Notes: a model not told the origin generated them from the letters alone. Shown: positions 18,544-27,817, numbered from the stretch's first letter. The stretch: 64,000 bases of DNA from Metabacillus indicus LMG 22858 (GCF_000708755.2 NZ_JGVU02000005.1:271446-335445); one strand, 5' to 3'. Translations and numbers: made by a program.

Positions 18544-19614
18544 GTGCTGGACCGCTTACAATCCGTAGAAGACCGCTACGAAAAGCTAAACGGACTACTG
18601 ATGGATCCTGATATTATCAACGATTCAAAGAAGCTCCGCGAATATTCAAAAGAACAATCCGATTTGCAGGAAACAGTTGACGTATACCGTGAATATAAAT
18701 CAGTAAAAGAACAGATTGACGACGCCAAAGCCATGCTTGATGACAAGCTTGACGCTGACATGCGCGACATGGTGAAGGAGGAGCTTTCTGAGCTGCAGTC
18801 ACAGGAGAAAGACCTGGCTGCACGCCTGAAGATTCTTCTGATTCCAAAGGACCCGAACGATGACAAAAACGTTATCATGGAGATCCGCGGCGCTGCAGGC
18901 GGAGATGAGGCAGCTCTGTTTGCAGGAGACCTTTACCGCATGTACAGCCGTTTTGCCGAAGCTCAAGGGTGGAAGACAGAAGTTATGGAAGCCAACACTA
19001 CCGGTGTCGGCGGCTATAAAGAGATCATCTTTATGATCAATGGAAACGGCGCATTCTCGAAGCTAAAATATGAAAACGGTGCACACCGTGTGCAGCGTGT
19101 CCCTGAAACAGAATCCGGCGGAAGAATTCACACGTCCACAGCGACGGTTGTCTGCCTTCCGGAAGCGGAGGAAGTGGAAGTGGAAATTCACGATAAAGAT
19201 ATCCGCGTCGATACATTTACTTCAAGCGGACCGGGCGGACAGAGTGTCAACACGACAATGTCGGCCGTACGCCTGACGCATTTGCCGACAGGAACAGTGG
19301 TGTCCTGCCAGGATGAAAAGTCACAGATTAAAAACAAAGAAAAAGCCATGAAAGTACTTCGCGCGCGCGTATATGACAAATTCCAGCGCGAGGCACAGGC
19401 TGAATACGATCAAAACCGCAAGCTTGCTGTTGGAACAGGTGACCGTTCAGAACGGATCCGCACGTACAACTTCCCGCAAAACCGTGTAACAGACCACCGC
19501 ATTGGCCTGACGATCCAAAAGCTTGATCAAATTCTGCAGGGGAAACTGGATGAGTTTGTCGATGCTCTAATCGTAGAGGATCAGTCAAGCAGACTCGACC
19601 AGGCAGACCGTTAA
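18544..19614 (+). CDS. prfA: Peptide chain release factor 1
   Basis: 356 residues from GTG 18544 with AGAGGTG upstream; this matches the family start ([15 protein letters not shown]). Recognises UAA and UAG stop codons. The GGQ catalytic motif is in [11 protein letters not shown] and the codon-reading PxT region is in the preceding domain ([18 protein letters not shown] nearby). Co-transcribed with prmC, whose ATG is two bases after the prfA stop. Confidence 0.97.
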   Translation: MLDRLQSVEDRYEKLNGLLMDPDIINDSKKLREYSKEQSDLQETVDVYREYKSVKEQIDDAKAMLDDKLDADMRDMVKEELSELQSQEKDLAARLKILLIPKDPNDDKNVIMEIRGAAGGDEAALFAGDLYRMYSRFAEAQGWKTEVMEANTTGVGGYKEIIFMINGNGAFSKLKYENGAHRVQRVPETESGGRIHTSTATVVCLPEAEEVEVEIHDKDIRVDTFTSSGPGGQSVNTTMSAVRLTHLPTGTVVSCQDEKSQIKNKEKAMKVLRARVYDKFQREAQAEYDQNRKLAVGTGDRSERIRTYNFPQNRVTDHRIGLTIQKLDQILQGKLDEFVDALIVEDQSSRLDQADR

Positions 19615-19616
19615 GC

Positions 19617-20489
19617 ATGATTAAGGTGTACGAAGCCCTGAAGTGGGCTTCTTCTTTTTTGGCAGAAGCAGAGCGTGATCATAATGCGGGAGAGCTCCTG
19701 CTTCGCCACCATCTGAACATGAGCCGTTCGGAAATGCTTGCCTCCTTGAGGATGGACCTGCCCGACGGAGTCTGGGAACCATTCAAAGCAGACGTTCACC
19801 GTCATGCAGATGGAGTTCCTGTACAGCACATGATTGGATCAGAAGAGTTTTACGGCCGTTCATTTACGGTCAATAAAGAAGTGTTAATTCCGCGCCCTGA
19901 AACAGAGGAACTGGTTGAGGGGATTTTGCTTAAAGCGAAAAGCCTGTTTAAAGGCTATGATACGATTGCCGCAGCCGACATTGGGACAGGCAGCGGAGCC
20001 ATTGCGATTTCCCTTGCACTTGAAAATCCGGCTTTTAAAGTAAGGGCTGTCGATATCGCACCAGAATCCCTCGAAGTCGCAAGCATGAACGCAGAAAGCC
20101 TTGGGGCTGAAGTGGAATTCATGCATGGAGACTTGCTTGCGCCGCTGATGGAAAGCGGAACGAAAATGGATGTGGTTGTCTCAAACCCTCCTTATATCCC
20201 GGATGCAGAAGTGCTTGAGCTTTCACCGGTCGTAAGGGACCATGAACCCCACCGCGCCCTTGCAGGCGGAGCGGACGGACTGGACTTTTACCGCAGACTG
20301 GCAGCTGACATCCCGCGCGTCATCAGTACGCGTGCCTTGATTGCATTCGAAGTCGGAGCCGGACAGGGCGAAGACGTTAAAGCGCTGCTGCTGGAACAGC
20401 TTCCGCACGCACAGGCTGAAGTTAGATACGACATCAACGGCAAGGACAGAATGGTATTTGCTGTTGTAGAAGGAGCGCCTCATGATTGA
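19617..20489 (+). CDS. prmC: Release factor glutamine methyltransferase
   Basis: 290 residues. It methylates the GGQ glutamine of release factors using S-adenosylmethionine. The SAM-binding loop is ADIGTGSGAIAISLAL and the catalytic NPPY is in VVSNPPYIPDAE; the helical N-terminal domain binds the release factor. Two bases separate it from prfA, its substrate gene. Its last codons form the left arm of the terminator. Confidence 0.96.
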   Translation: MIKVYEALKWASSFLAEAERDHNAGELLLRHHLNMSRSEMLASLRMDLPDGVWEPFKADVHRHADGVPVQHMIGSEEFYGRSFTVNKEVLIPRPETEELVEGILLKAKSLFKGYDTIAAADIGTGSGAIAISLALENPAFKVRAVDIAPESLEVASMNAESLGAEVEFMHGDLLAPLMESGTKMDVVVSNPPYIPDAEVLELSPVVRDHEPHRALAGGADGLDFYRRLAADIPRVISTRALIAFEVGAGQGEDVKALLLEQLPHAQAEVRYDINGKDRMVFAVVEGAPHD

Positions 20490-20502
20490 GGCGATTTTTT
20501 TT
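20476..20502 (+). terminator. Terminator overlapping prmC stop
   Basis: CGCCTCA, loop TGAT, TGAGGCG, then a run of T. The 200 bases that follow up to spoIIR hold nothing I recognise beyond a C-rich stretch and a weak ACTAG/CTAGT hairpin. Confidence 0.8.
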
Positions 20503-20725
20503 ACACCCAAACCCCATCCCAACCCCTAACTACCTCTTTTTCTAGCAAGATCTTGGGCATTTATCAGTTGATTTTTTCACTTGATTTGCCTTCCTGGACT
20601 GCATAGGACAGCTCAATCTCCCATATACACGAAACAACACTCCAAAAAAATAGATTACTAGTTTTCAAAAAGCTAGTTTAAGATTCTGCCTCCCTGTCCA
20701 TACTGGTTGCTAGAAGGGGATGGTG

Positions 20726-21457
20726 ATGAAAATGAAGAAACATTATATGGCATTTATATATATTTCATTATTAATGATCGGGGCGGTTATGAACGTTTAT
20801 AAGGAGCCGCTTGCAGCCGGGGCGCAGCAGGTGAATGAGGCGGTTGTCATTCCGGAAGAGGCGATTCGCCTGCGGATTCTTGCAAATAGTGATTCTGAAG
20901 AGGATCAGGTGCTGAAGCGCAAGATCCGCGATGAGGTAAACAAGGAAATCACTGTTTGGGTTGAGAAGCTGACATCGGTTGAAGAGGCAAGAGAGCTGAT
21001 CAAGTCAAGGCTTCCTGAGATTGAGAAGATTGTCCAGGCGACACTTGTGAGAGAGAACATGGTTCAGGAGTTTACGGTTGATTTCAATAATGTAAGCTTT
21101 CCGACGAAGATGTACGGCAGCTACATTTACCCTGCCGGTGATTATGAAGCGATTTTGATTACGCTCGGCGAAGGAAAAGGCGCTAACTGGTGGTGTGTAC
21201 TGTTCCCGCCTCTATGTTTCCTTGATTTTTCAAACGGGCAGGCAGTTCAGGCAGCTGAACTTGAGGAAGAAGCGGCGCCTGCTGCTGAAGAGGCAGATGC
21301 ATCTGAGGAGCTTGCTTCATTGCTTGCAGATGAAGAAGAGACAGTGGAAAAAGCATCTGAAGAGATGACTTCCCTGATTGTGGATGAAGAAGAGGAAAAA
21401 GAACAAGTAGAAGTGAAATTCTTTTTAGTAGAGTGGTTTGAAGGAGTATTTTCCTGA
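20726..21457 (+). CDS. spoIIR: Stage II sporulation protein R, with acidic insertion
   Basis: About 243 residues; ATG 20726 follows GAAGGGG, with neighbouring ATGs at 20720 and 20732 as alternatives. A signal or membrane helix is at the N-terminus. SpoIIR is made in the forespore and secreted to trigger SpoIIGA to process pro-sigma-E in the mother cell. Family segments: EEAIRLRILANSDSEEDQ and NWWCVLFPPLCFLDFSNG. Unusual: a roughly 50-residue Glu/Ala-rich stretch, about 178-230, separates that block from the terminal VKFFLVEWFEGVFS. Confidence 0.93.
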   Translation: MKMKKHYMAFIYISLLMIGAVMNVYKEPLAAGAQQVNEAVVIPEEAIRLRILANSDSEEDQVLKRKIRDEVNKEITVWVEKLTSVEEARELIKSRLPEIEKIVQATLVRENMVQEFTVDFNNVSFPTKMYGSYIYPAGDYEAILITLGEGKGANWWCVLFPPLCFLDFSNGQAVQAAELEEEAAPAAEEADASEELASLLADEEETVEKASEEMTSLIVDEEEEKEQVEVKFFLVEWFEGVFS

Positions 21458-21460
21458 AAG

Positions 21461-21493
21461 GCGTACGGTTTGACCGTGCGTCTCTCTTTTTTT
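21461..21493 (+). terminator. Terminator after spoIIR
   Basis: GCGTACGGT pairs with ACCGTGCGT (one wobble pair), then TCTCTCTTTTTTT. Confidence 0.8.
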
Positions 21494-21574
21494 CAATACT
21501 GGAATATATCTCGGGTCATATCCCATCATTTTTCGTCATAGAGTTGAAGTAGAAACGAAAAACGGGGGGATTGG

Positions 21575-22015
21575 ATGTACTATCAGTTAAGAATTGCTGG
21601 AAAAAAGGATGTACAGGCTATAAAAGCGTTTATTGAGAAAGCCGGCTTGAGATCGGACGGAATAGAAGAGTTTGTGGAGTATTTTGCCCTCCTAGAGAGT
21701 GATGGACAGATCACGGCTACGCTTGGTGTTGAACCGGTCGGAGGAGACGGCCTGCTGCGCTCGCTTGCGGTTTCGGAGTCTATGAACCAGGCCCACCTGC
21801 TTTCTCTTTTTGAAAGTGTTTATGCGCTCGCGAAAGAGAAGGGGTTGGGGAGCTGTTACCTTGTGGCAAACAGCAGGAGTGCAGTAGATTTTCTAAACAT
21901 CATTGGCTTTCAGGCTGTGGAAAAAGAGAACATTCCGCAGCATTTGCTGCAGTCAGCGCATTTTAAGGAGTCTTTCAGCAAGGAACATGCAGAAGTGATG
22001 GCAAAAACATCCTGA
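21575..22015 (+). CDS. ywlB: GNAT-family N-acetyltransferase YwlB
   Basis: 146 residues. Acetyl-CoA-dependent acyltransferase fold: YQLRIAGKKDVQAIKAFIEK at the start, then a core strand GDGLLRSLAVSESM and a C-terminal SRSAVDFLNIIGFQ motif. The position between spoIIR and tsaC matches B. subtilis ywlB. The acceptor is unknown. The CoA loop is atypical: the R/QxxGxG/A motif is not obvious. Confidence 0.8.
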   Translation: MYYQLRIAGKKDVQAIKAFIEKAGLRSDGIEEFVEYFALLESDGQITATLGVEPVGGDGLLRSLAVSESMNQAHLLSLFESVYALAKEKGLGSCYLVANSRSAVDFLNIIGFQAVEKENIPQHLLQSAHFKESFSKEHAEVMAKTS

Positions 22016-22453
22016 TGTGGATATATCCACATAGTTATCCACTAATTCACTCGCCTTATCCACATTTTGTGGATAAGGCTTGTATTCTTTTAGGGGTTCT
22101 TTTATACTTTCATGAGGAATGAATGAAAAGTGCGGGAAATACTAAGTTATTCACATGTTAGACAGGAGAGTAAGAAAAATGAAGACAAATGTTTGGATTG
22201 TGGATAATTTGGAGGATTTATCTTCAAGTTATCCACAAATTGCACAGGCAGCAGCACAATTAAGGGAAAATGAGGTTGTTGCTTTTCCTACGGAGACCGT
22301 TTACGGCCTTGGCGCCAACGCAAAATCGGACGAAGCTGTGGGTAAAATCTATGAGGCGAAAGGCAGACCGAGTGATAATCCACTGATTGTCCACATCGCA
22401 TCCATTAAGCAGCTGCATGAAGTTGCGGCGCATGTGCCTGTTTATGTGGATAA
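22016..22453. other. DnaA-box cluster upstream of and into tsaC
   Basis: Five perfect DnaA boxes (TTATCCACA or its complement): 22056-22064 (+), 22068-22076 (-), 22199-22207 (-), 22229-22237 (+) and 22445-22453 (-). Five near matches: 22016-22024, 22023-22031, 22035-22043, 22147-22155 (TTATTCACA) and 22387-22395 (TTGTCCACA). The first two form the palindrome TGTGGATATATCCACA; the pair at 22056/22068 is a 12-bp inverted repeat with a 3-base gap (22053-22079) that may also act as a terminator for ywlB. I recall that DnaA-binding clusters outside oriC in B. subtilis include ywlC, this gene's counterpart. Confidence 0.88.
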
Positions 22454-23219
22454 ATTGATTGAGGCTCTTTGGCCGGGGCCAATTACATTTGTATTGCCTA
22501 AAAAAGCCGGTTTGTCAGACCGTGTAACAGCGGGGCTTGATACAGTCGCAGTGAGAATGCCGGATCATCCGCTTGCGCTTGCTCTTATAAAGGAAGCGAA
22601 TCTTCCAGTAGCAGCACCGAGTGCGAATCTCTCGGGAAAACCAAGCCCGACGCGCGCGTCACATGTATTTGATGATTTAAATGGAAGAATTGCCGGAATC
22701 GTAGACGGCGGTTCAACAGGCGTAGGCGTGGAATCCACCGTTTTGGACTGTACACAGCAAATCCCTGTCATCCTGAGACCGGGCGGCGTTACAAAGGAAC
22801 AGCTCCAAGCACTGATTGGAGAAGTGACCGTTGACCAGGCGCTGACCGACGAGACACAGGCGCCGAAATCACCGGGAATGAAATATACACACTATGCCCC
22901 AGCTGCACCGATGACGATTGTTGACGGCACCCCTTCTTTCCTTCAGGGATTAATCAGCGAGGCAAAAAGCGAAGGGAAAAAAGTCGGCGTTCTCTCTGCA
23001 AAAGAGACGGCAGGAAACTATGAGGCAGATGTGGTCTTTTCCTGCGGAAGCAGAGCAAATATGCACACAGTCGCTTCAGAGCTTTATGACGTTCTAAGAG
23101 CATTTAATGAAACGGATGTAGACTGTATTTTCAGCGAAAGTTTTTCGTCCGCCGGTGTGGGCCAGGCAGTGATGAACAGGCTCATGAAGGCGGCCGGCCA
23201 CCGTTTAATAAAGGAATAG
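22179..23219 (+). CDS. tsaC: Threonylcarbamoyl-AMP synthase (TsaC/Sua5 family)
   Basis: 346 residues from ATG 22179, eight bases after AGGAGAG; B. subtilis YwlC has the same length. It forms threonylcarbamoyl-AMP from Thr, bicarbonate and ATP for t6A37 modification of ANN-decoding tRNAs. The YrdC domain (about 20-210) holds PTETVYGLGANA, the KGR of AKGRPSDNPL and SAN of APSANLSGKPSPT; the C-terminal Sua5 domain follows after SPGMKYTHYAPA. Several DnaA boxes lie inside the 5' coding part, so the DNA may be under two constraints. Confidence 0.95.
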   Translation: MKTNVWIVDNLEDLSSSYPQIAQAAAQLRENEVVAFPTETVYGLGANAKSDEAVGKIYEAKGRPSDNPLIVHIASIKQLHEVAAHVPVYVDKLIEALWPGPITFVLPKKAGLSDRVTAGLDTVAVRMPDHPLALALIKEANLPVAAPSANLSGKPSPTRASHVFDDLNGRIAGIVDGGSTGVGVESTVLDCTQQIPVILRPGGVTKEQLQALIGEVTVDQALTDETQAPKSPGMKYTHYAPAAPMTIVDGTPSFLQGLISEAKSEGKKVGVLSAKETAGNYEADVVFSCGSRANMHTVASELYDVLRAFNETDVDCIFSESFSSAGVGQAVMNRLMKAAGHRLIKE

Positions 23220-23254
23220 GGCGAATGATCCAAACCGGAAAATAGAAATGTTCT

Positions 23255-23305
23255 AAGCCTTCCCGGACATGCATAAGTTTGATTGAGGCGTGTCCGGGGA
23301 GGCTT
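23255..23305 (+). promoter_or_regulatory. Hairpin that hides the mntP ribosome binding site
   Basis: Left arm 23255-23272 (AAGCCTTCCCGGACATGC) pairs with right arm 23288-23305 (GCGTGTCCGGGGAGGCTT) over 18 positions with two G-T wobbles and a 15-base loop. The right arm contains GGGGAGG (23296-23302), the ribosome binding site seven bases before ATG 23310. No T-run follows, so it is not a simple terminator. Confidence 0.75.
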
Positions 23306-23309
23306 GTAT

Positions 23310-23870
23310 ATGAATCTGGAAGCATTGATTGGCGAACTGATTACGTTATTTATGATGGCGTTTGCGCTTGGAATGGATGCATTTTCGGTCGGACTTGGCA
23401 TGGGGATGATCAAACTCAGGCTTCGGCAGATTTTTTATATTGGCCTGACAATCGGCCTGTTTCATATATGGATGCCGCTCGCCGGCATGTGGATCGGCAA
23501 AGTGCTCTCAGGAACATTTGGCCATATTGCTTCGCTTGCAGGCGGGGCGCTGCTTATCATTCTTGGCGTCCAGATGATTCTGGCCTCGTTTAAAAAGGAC
23601 CAGGAATCAATGATCACTCCAGTTGGATTCGGCTTGCTTTTTTTCGCGCTGAGTGTCAGCTTAGACAGTTTTTCAGTTGGCCTGACGCTTGGGATTTACG
23701 GGGCAAGAACGCTTTTGACCATTTTGATGTTTGGTGTTGTGAGTATGCTTCTCACGTGGACCGGCCTGCTGATTGGCAGACGCGTACAAACTTGGCTTGG
23801 TACATACGGCGAAGCGCTTGGCGGCAGTATCCTGCTTGGCTTTGGACTGAAGCTTATTTTTCCAATGTAG
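23310..23870 (+). CDS. mntP: Manganese efflux pump MntP family (YwlD)
   Basis: 186 residues from ATG 23310. An integral membrane protein with about six helices; conserved acidic residues sit in two related halves ([14 protein letters not shown] and [16 protein letters not shown]), as in the MntP/DUF204 family, which exports Mn2+. Order tsaC-mntP-ywlE is conserved in Bacillus. Its ribosome binding site lies inside a strong hairpin, suggesting control of translation. The leader does not look like a yybP-ykoY manganese riboswitch. Confidence 0.88.
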   Translation: MNLEALIGELITLFMMAFALGMDAFSVGLGMGMIKLRLRQIFYIGLTIGLFHIWMPLAGMWIGKVLSGTFGHIASLAGGALLIILGVQMILASFKKDQESMITPVGFGLLFFALSVSLDSFSVGLTLGIYGARTLLTILMFGVVSMLLTWTGLLIGRRVQTWLGTYGEALGGSILLGFGLKLIFPM

Positions 23871-23871
23871 A

Positions 23872-23897
23872 AAAGGGTCCGGAAACGGGCTTTTTTT
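23872..23897 (+). terminator. Terminator after mntP
   Basis: GGTCCG, loop GAAA, CGGGCT with wobble pairs, then seven T. Confidence 0.65.
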
Positions 23898-24009
23898 GTG
23901 CGTTAAAATCGGCATAACTTCTATTTTTTTCATGCAAAAATGATAAGAAGCCCGGTCACTATGTTCCCGGCGTTTTTCAGGTTATAATAACAGAAAAGGG
24001 GGAACACGA

Positions 24010-24459
24010 ATGACGAATATCCTTTTTGTTTGTACGGGAAATACATGCAGAAGCCCGATGGCTGAAGCATTGTTGAATCATATGAAAGAAGACAGGCAGC
24101 TGTCCGTTAAGTCTGCCGGTGTATTTGCAAGCGACGGCAGCGATGCTTCGCATTTTGCCAAACAGGCGCTCGATGAAAAGGGCATTGCCTGCAGTCATCA
24201 GTCGTCTCTGCTGAACGGGGAGCATATTAAATGGGCAACCTACATTTTGACGATGACAGAAAGCCATAAAGAGCTGATTTTTGAAAGGTATCCGCAGGCA
24301 ATTGAAAAAACGTTTACGCTTTCAGAATTTACGGCTGAAGATGAGCTTGCGCGCCGGGATGTCATGGATCCTTTCGGCGGGTCGCTTGATGTGTACAGAA
24401 TGACACGCGAAGAACTGGAGAAGATGATTGGACGATTAATGGATAAGCTCAAAGACTAA
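24010..24459 (+). CDS. ywlE: Protein arginine phosphatase YwlE
   Basis: 149 residues, low-molecular-weight phosphatase fold. The catalytic loop is C8-T-G-N-T-C-R-S15; Thr at position 12 is the residue known to favour phosphoarginine in YwlE, and the general acid is Asp in DVMDPFGGS. YwlE reverses McsB arginine phosphorylation, which marks proteins for ClpCP and controls CtsR. Ribosome binding site AAGGGGG. It probably starts an operon with rpiB and ywlG. Confidence 0.94.
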   Translation: MTNILFVCTGNTCRSPMAEALLNHMKEDRQLSVKSAGVFASDGSDASHFAKQALDEKGIACSHQSSLLNGEHIKWATYILTMTESHKELIFERYPQAIEKTFTLSEFTAEDELARRDVMDPFGGSLDVYRMTREELEKMIGRLMDKLKD

Positions 24460-24479
24460 TCAAAGTGGAGGGTATTTTC

Positions 24480-24923
24480 ATGAAAATTGCAATTGCATCT
24501 GATCACGGCGGTCTTAGACTGCGCGAGGAAATAAAAAGCTTGATGGATGAGATGAATATTCCATATGAAGATTTCGGCTGTGAGTGCGAAACGTCTGTTG
24601 ATTATCCGGACTATGCACTTCCTGTTGCTGAAAAAGTGGCAAACGGGGAATTTGACCGCGGGATTCTGATTTGCGGAACAGGTATCGGCATGAGTATTTC
24701 TGCCAACAAAGTGAAGGGCATCCGCTGTGCGCTTGTGCATGATACGTTCAGTGCGAAAGCAACGCGCGAGCACAACAACAGCAACATGCTTGCAATGGGA
24801 GAGCGCGTAATCGGACCCGGACTTGCACGCGAAATAGCGAAAATCTGGCTGACAACAGAGTTTGAAGGCGGCCGGCATGAAAACCGCGTGAATAAAATCA
24901 CTGAGTTTGAAAATAAGCTCTGA
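24480..24923 (+). CDS. rpiB: Ribose-5-phosphate isomerase B (YwlF)
   Basis: 147 residues from ATG 24480 with GTGGAGGG upstream. Interconverts ribose 5-phosphate and ribulose 5-phosphate in the pentose phosphate pathway. Family residues: [20 protein letters not shown], the catalytic cysteine in [16 protein letters not shown] and the [11 protein letters not shown] segment. It follows ywlE by 20 bp and precedes ywlG by 13 bp, so they form an operon. Confidence 0.95.
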   Translation: MKIAIASDHGGLRLREEIKSLMDEMNIPYEDFGCECETSVDYPDYALPVAEKVANGEFDRGILICGTGIGMSISANKVKGIRCALVHDTFSAKATREHNNSNMLAMGERVIGPGLAREIAKIWLTTEFEGGRHENRVNKITEFENKL

Positions 24924-24936
24924 GGGTGAAGAGAAA

Positions 24937-25512
24937 ATGACTGACATTCAGGAGTGGAAGGTTCAGCTTGGAACCATGCTTGCCGACTTGGAGGAGCAGT
25001 CCTCTTTCAGACCCGGCATGGTGTTTGCGGTCGGATGCAGCACGAGCGAAGTGATCGGCGAAAAGATTGGTACAGCAGGGACTGAACAAGTGGCAGAGAT
25101 GATCTTTTCAGAGCTTGAGGCTTTTAAAGAGCGGACTGGCGTGCATCTCGCTTTTCAGTGCTGTGAACATTTAAACCGGGCCCTTGTGGTGGAGCAGGAA
25201 ACGGCTGAAAAACACGGGCTTGATGAAGTAACGGTGACACCTATCCGCAGAGCGGGAGGGGCGATGGCCACTTACGCCTATTCAGTCTTTAAAAATCCTG
25301 CCGTTGTTGAATTTATCAAGGCAGACGGCGGAATTGACATAGGTGATACCTTTATCGGCATGCACCTTAAGCATGTGGCGGTTCCGGTGAGAAGCTCTTT
25401 AAATCAAGTCGGACATGCCCATGTAACGATGGCCAAAACCCGTCCCAAGCTGATTGGCGGAGAGAGAGCGGTCTATTCTTCTTCAAAAAAAGAGAATAAA
25501 CAATGTACGTGA
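24937..25512 (+). CDS. ywlG: DUF436 / TIGR01440 family protein YwlG
   Basis: 191 residues from ATG 24937. Matches the YwlG family of unknown function, with [30 protein letters not shown] and [14 protein letters not shown]. Position rpiB-ywlG-glyA is the Bacillus order. The Cys/Glu/His-rich conserved segments suggest an enzyme or metal site, but no activity is known to me. Confidence 0.88.
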   Translation: MTDIQEWKVQLGTMLADLEEQSSFRPGMVFAVGCSTSEVIGEKIGTAGTEQVAEMIFSELEAFKERTGVHLAFQCCEHLNRALVVEQETAEKHGLDEVTVTPIRRAGGAMATYAYSVFKNPAVVEFIKADGGIDIGDTFIGMHLKHVAVPVRSSLNQVGHAHVTMAKTRPKLIGGERAVYSSSKKENKQCT

Positions 25513-25513
25513 T

Positions 25514-25557
25514 AAATACGAACGATAAAATTATATAATAGTGTTTTATTCGTTATT
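25514..25557. promoter_or_regulatory. Candidate PurR operator upstream of glyA
   Basis: AAATACGAACGAT (25514-25526) and the inverted TTTATTCGTTATT (25545-25557) resemble two divergent PurBoxes (AWWWCCGAACWWT), 18 bases apart, slightly more than the usual 16-17. glyA belongs to the PurR regulon in B. subtilis. A possible -10 TACAAT is at 25636-25641 with a weak -35 TTACAT 17 bp upstream. CGTTATTTT and AAAATAACG (25551-25583) also form an inverted repeat. Confidence 0.4.
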
Positions 25558-25705
25558 TTAGTGCTTTTTTATCAAAAATAACGCAATTGAACGAAAATCA
25601 CGCATAAATCTATTACATTCTGCTTTCTGAACGTGTACAATGTAGATGAATGAAAATGTGAAACTGTCAGCAAAATCGTTTGAATTGGATAGGGGGATTC
25701 TTAGC

Positions 25706-26941
25706 ATGAAACATTTAAGCAAGCAGGATACTAGTGTATTTGAAGCAATCCAGGATGAACTGCAGCGCCAGCGCACGAAAATTGAGCTGATCGCGTCTGA
25801 AAACTTCGTAACAGAAGCAGTCATGGAAGCCCAGGGCTCTGTGTTAACGAACAAATATGCAGAAGGCTATCCGGGACGCCGCTATTATGGCGGCTGTGAG
25901 CACGTAGATGTTGTGGAAAACATTGCAAGAGACCGCGCGAAAGAAATCTTTGGTGCTGAGCATGTCAACGTGCAGCCTCATTCAGGTGCACAGGCGAATA
26001 TGGCTGTTTACTTTACGATTCTTGAGCATGGAGATACTGTTCTAGGTATGAACCTTTCACACGGCGGCCATTTAACTCACGGCAGCCCGGTTAACTTCAG
26101 CGGAGTTCAGTATAATTTCGTTGAGTACGGCGTTGATAAAGAAACACACCGCATCAATTACGAGGACGTCCTTGAAAAAGCACGCCTTCACAAGCCTAAG
26201 CTGATTGTAGCAGGTGCGAGTGCTTATCCGCGTGCCATTGACTTCAAGAAATTCCGTGAAATTGCAGATGAAGTCGGCGCTTACTTTATGGTCGATATGG
26301 CCCACATTGCAGGCCTCGTGGCTGCAGGCCTTCATGAAAACCCTGTTCCTTACGCTGATTTTGTGACAACAACAACGCATAAAACGCTTCGCGGTCCGCG
26401 CGGCGGTATGATTCTCTGCAAAGAAGAATATGCTAAAAAAATCGACAAATCCATCTTCCCTGGCATTCAGGGCGGTCCGCTTATGCATGTGATCGCTGCA
26501 AAAGCTGTTTCGTTTGGAGAAGTCCTGCAGGATGAGTTCAAAACGTATGCATCAAACATTATTGCGAATGCAAACCGCCTGGCAGAAGGCCTGAAAAGCC
26601 AGGGTCTGAATCTCGTATCTGACGGAACGGACAACCACCTCATTTTGATCGATGTCCGCTCACTTGGCCTGACTGGAAAAGTGGCTGAGAAAGTACTTGA
26701 TGATGTCGGTATTACAGTGAACAAAAACACGATTCCATTTGATCCTGAAAGCCCGTTTGTAACAAGCGGCGTGCGCATTGGAACGGCTGCAGTAACAAGC
26801 AGAGGCTTCGGTCTTGAGGACATGGACGAGATTGCTTCTATTATGGTTCTTGCTCTCAGCAACCATGAAGACGAGGCGAAACTCGAAGAAGCGAAAAACC
26901 GTGTTGAAACACTTACGGCTAAATTCGATTTATACGTGTGA
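25706..26941 (+). CDS. glyA: Serine hydroxymethyltransferase
   Basis: 411 residues from ATG 25706. PLP enzyme that converts serine and tetrahydrofolate to glycine and methylene-tetrahydrofolate. The PLP lysine is in [15 protein letters not shown]; other conserved parts are [15 protein letters not shown] and [15 protein letters not shown] 20-codon upstream extension exists in the frame but lacks a ribosome binding site and family support. It stands alone between a 190-bp leader and a terminator. Confidence 0.97.
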   Translation: MKHLSKQDTSVFEAIQDELQRQRTKIELIASENFVTEAVMEAQGSVLTNKYAEGYPGRRYYGGCEHVDVVENIARDRAKEIFGAEHVNVQPHSGAQANMAVYFTILEHGDTVLGMNLSHGGHLTHGSPVNFSGVQYNFVEYGVDKETHRINYEDVLEKARLHKPKLIVAGASAYPRAIDFKKFREIADEVGAYFMVDMAHIAGLVAAGLHENPVPYADFVTTTTHKTLRGPRGGMILCKEEYAKKIDKSIFPGIQGGPLMHVIAAKAVSFGEVLQDEFKTYASNIIANANRLAEGLKSQGLNLVSDGTDNHLILIDVRSLGLTGKVAEKVLDDVGITVNKNTIPFDPESPFVTSGVRIGTAAVTSRGFGLEDMDEIASIMVLALSNHEDEAKLEEAKNRVETLTAKFDLYV

Positions 26942-26952
26942 TTTTTCCATAC

Positions 26953-26988
26953 AAAAAGAGCAAATCCCTGCGGATTTGCTCTTTTTCT
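26953..26988. terminator. Bidirectional terminator between glyA and uppP
   Basis: AAAAAGAGCAAATCC, loop CTGC, GGATTTGCTCTTTTT; a perfect 15-bp stem serving both convergent genes. Confidence 0.93.
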
Positions 26989-26989
26989 C

Positions 26990-27817
26990 TTACAAGAATA
27001 CGAAATAAATAACGGCTGCAAGCACGATACGGTAAATCGCAAACGGCACGAGCTTAACTTTGTTGATAAGGGCCAGGAAGAATTTAATCGAAATCAGGGC
27101 AACAACAAATGCACTGATGAACCCGGCAATGAAAAACGGCAGGGCATCAAGGGTGAAGTACTCCCAGTTTTTCAAAAGGGAAAGCCCGCTTGCTCCGGCC
27201 ATGATCGGCACGGCCATAATAAACGTGAAATCTGATGCCGTTCTGTGGTTCATTCCGAGCATGACGCCTCCGGAAATCGTAGAGCCTGAACGGGAAAAAC
27301 CGGGCCACAGCGATAAACACTGAATCAGGCCGACCATAAGGGCCTGTTTATACGTGATTTTGTCCACTGTTTCAGTTGTAACCGTTCGTTTTTTCTGTAC
27401 AAAATCGGCCGCAATCATCAGGAAAGCACCGACTACAAGTCCGATTAAAACCGTGTTAATGGAAAATAGATGTTCATCAATATAGTCTTCAAACAAAAGA
27501 CCAAAGATTCCTGCAGGCAGCAGGCCGACAAACACTTGAGACAGCTTTAATTTTGTCTGCTTTTCTTTTGCTGTTTCTTTTTTAAGCCCGAGCAGGCTGA
27601 TGAATCGTTCTCTGAAAATGATGACAACCGCAAGAATGGATCCGAGCTGAATCACAATTTTAAATGTATTGGCAACTTGCTGGCCATACAATTCTTTGGA
27701 CTGAAACAGCAGATCATCAAATATAATCATATGTCCAGTAGAAGATACCGGTGCAAACTCTGTTAATCCTTCAACAATGCCAAGTACAACTGCAACAAAA
27801 ATCTCCCACAAATTCAA
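26990..27817 (-). CDS. uppP: Undecaprenyl-diphosphatase
   Basis: About 275 residues if it starts at TTG 27817, nine bases after GAGGTG and aligned with the B. subtilis start; GTG 27829 would add four residues but abuts the site. Integral membrane enzyme that recycles the undecaprenyl carrier for cell wall synthesis and confers bacitracin tolerance. Active-site motifs EGLTEFAPVSSTGHM near the N-terminus and PGFSRSGSTISGG near residue 175 are intact, with about eight helices. It lies opposite to its neighbours. Confidence 0.94.
   Translation of the reverse strand: MNLWEIFVAVVLGIVEGLTEFAPVSSTGHMIIFDDLLFQSKELYGQQVANTFKIVIQLGSILAVVIIFRERFISLLGLKKETAKEKQTKLKLSQVFVGLLPAGIFGLLFEDYIDEHLFSINTVLIGLVVGAFLMIAADFVQKKRTVTTETVDKITYKQALMVGLIQCLSLWPGFSRSGSTISGGVMLGMNHRTASDFTFIMAVPIMAGASGLSLLKNWEYFTLDALPFFIAGFISAFVVALISIKFFLALINKVKLVPFAIYRIVLAAVIYFVFL

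Noticed and set aside
22016..22453. Replication origin
   Set aside because: DnaA boxes are plentiful, but there is no dnaA-dnaN neighbourhood and no AT-rich unwinding region, and the site lies among ywl genes. A DnaA-binding cluster outside oriC is more likely.
23220..23309. yybP-ykoY manganese riboswitch before mntP
   Set aside because: Only a single long hairpin is present and the leader is far too short for that riboswitch.
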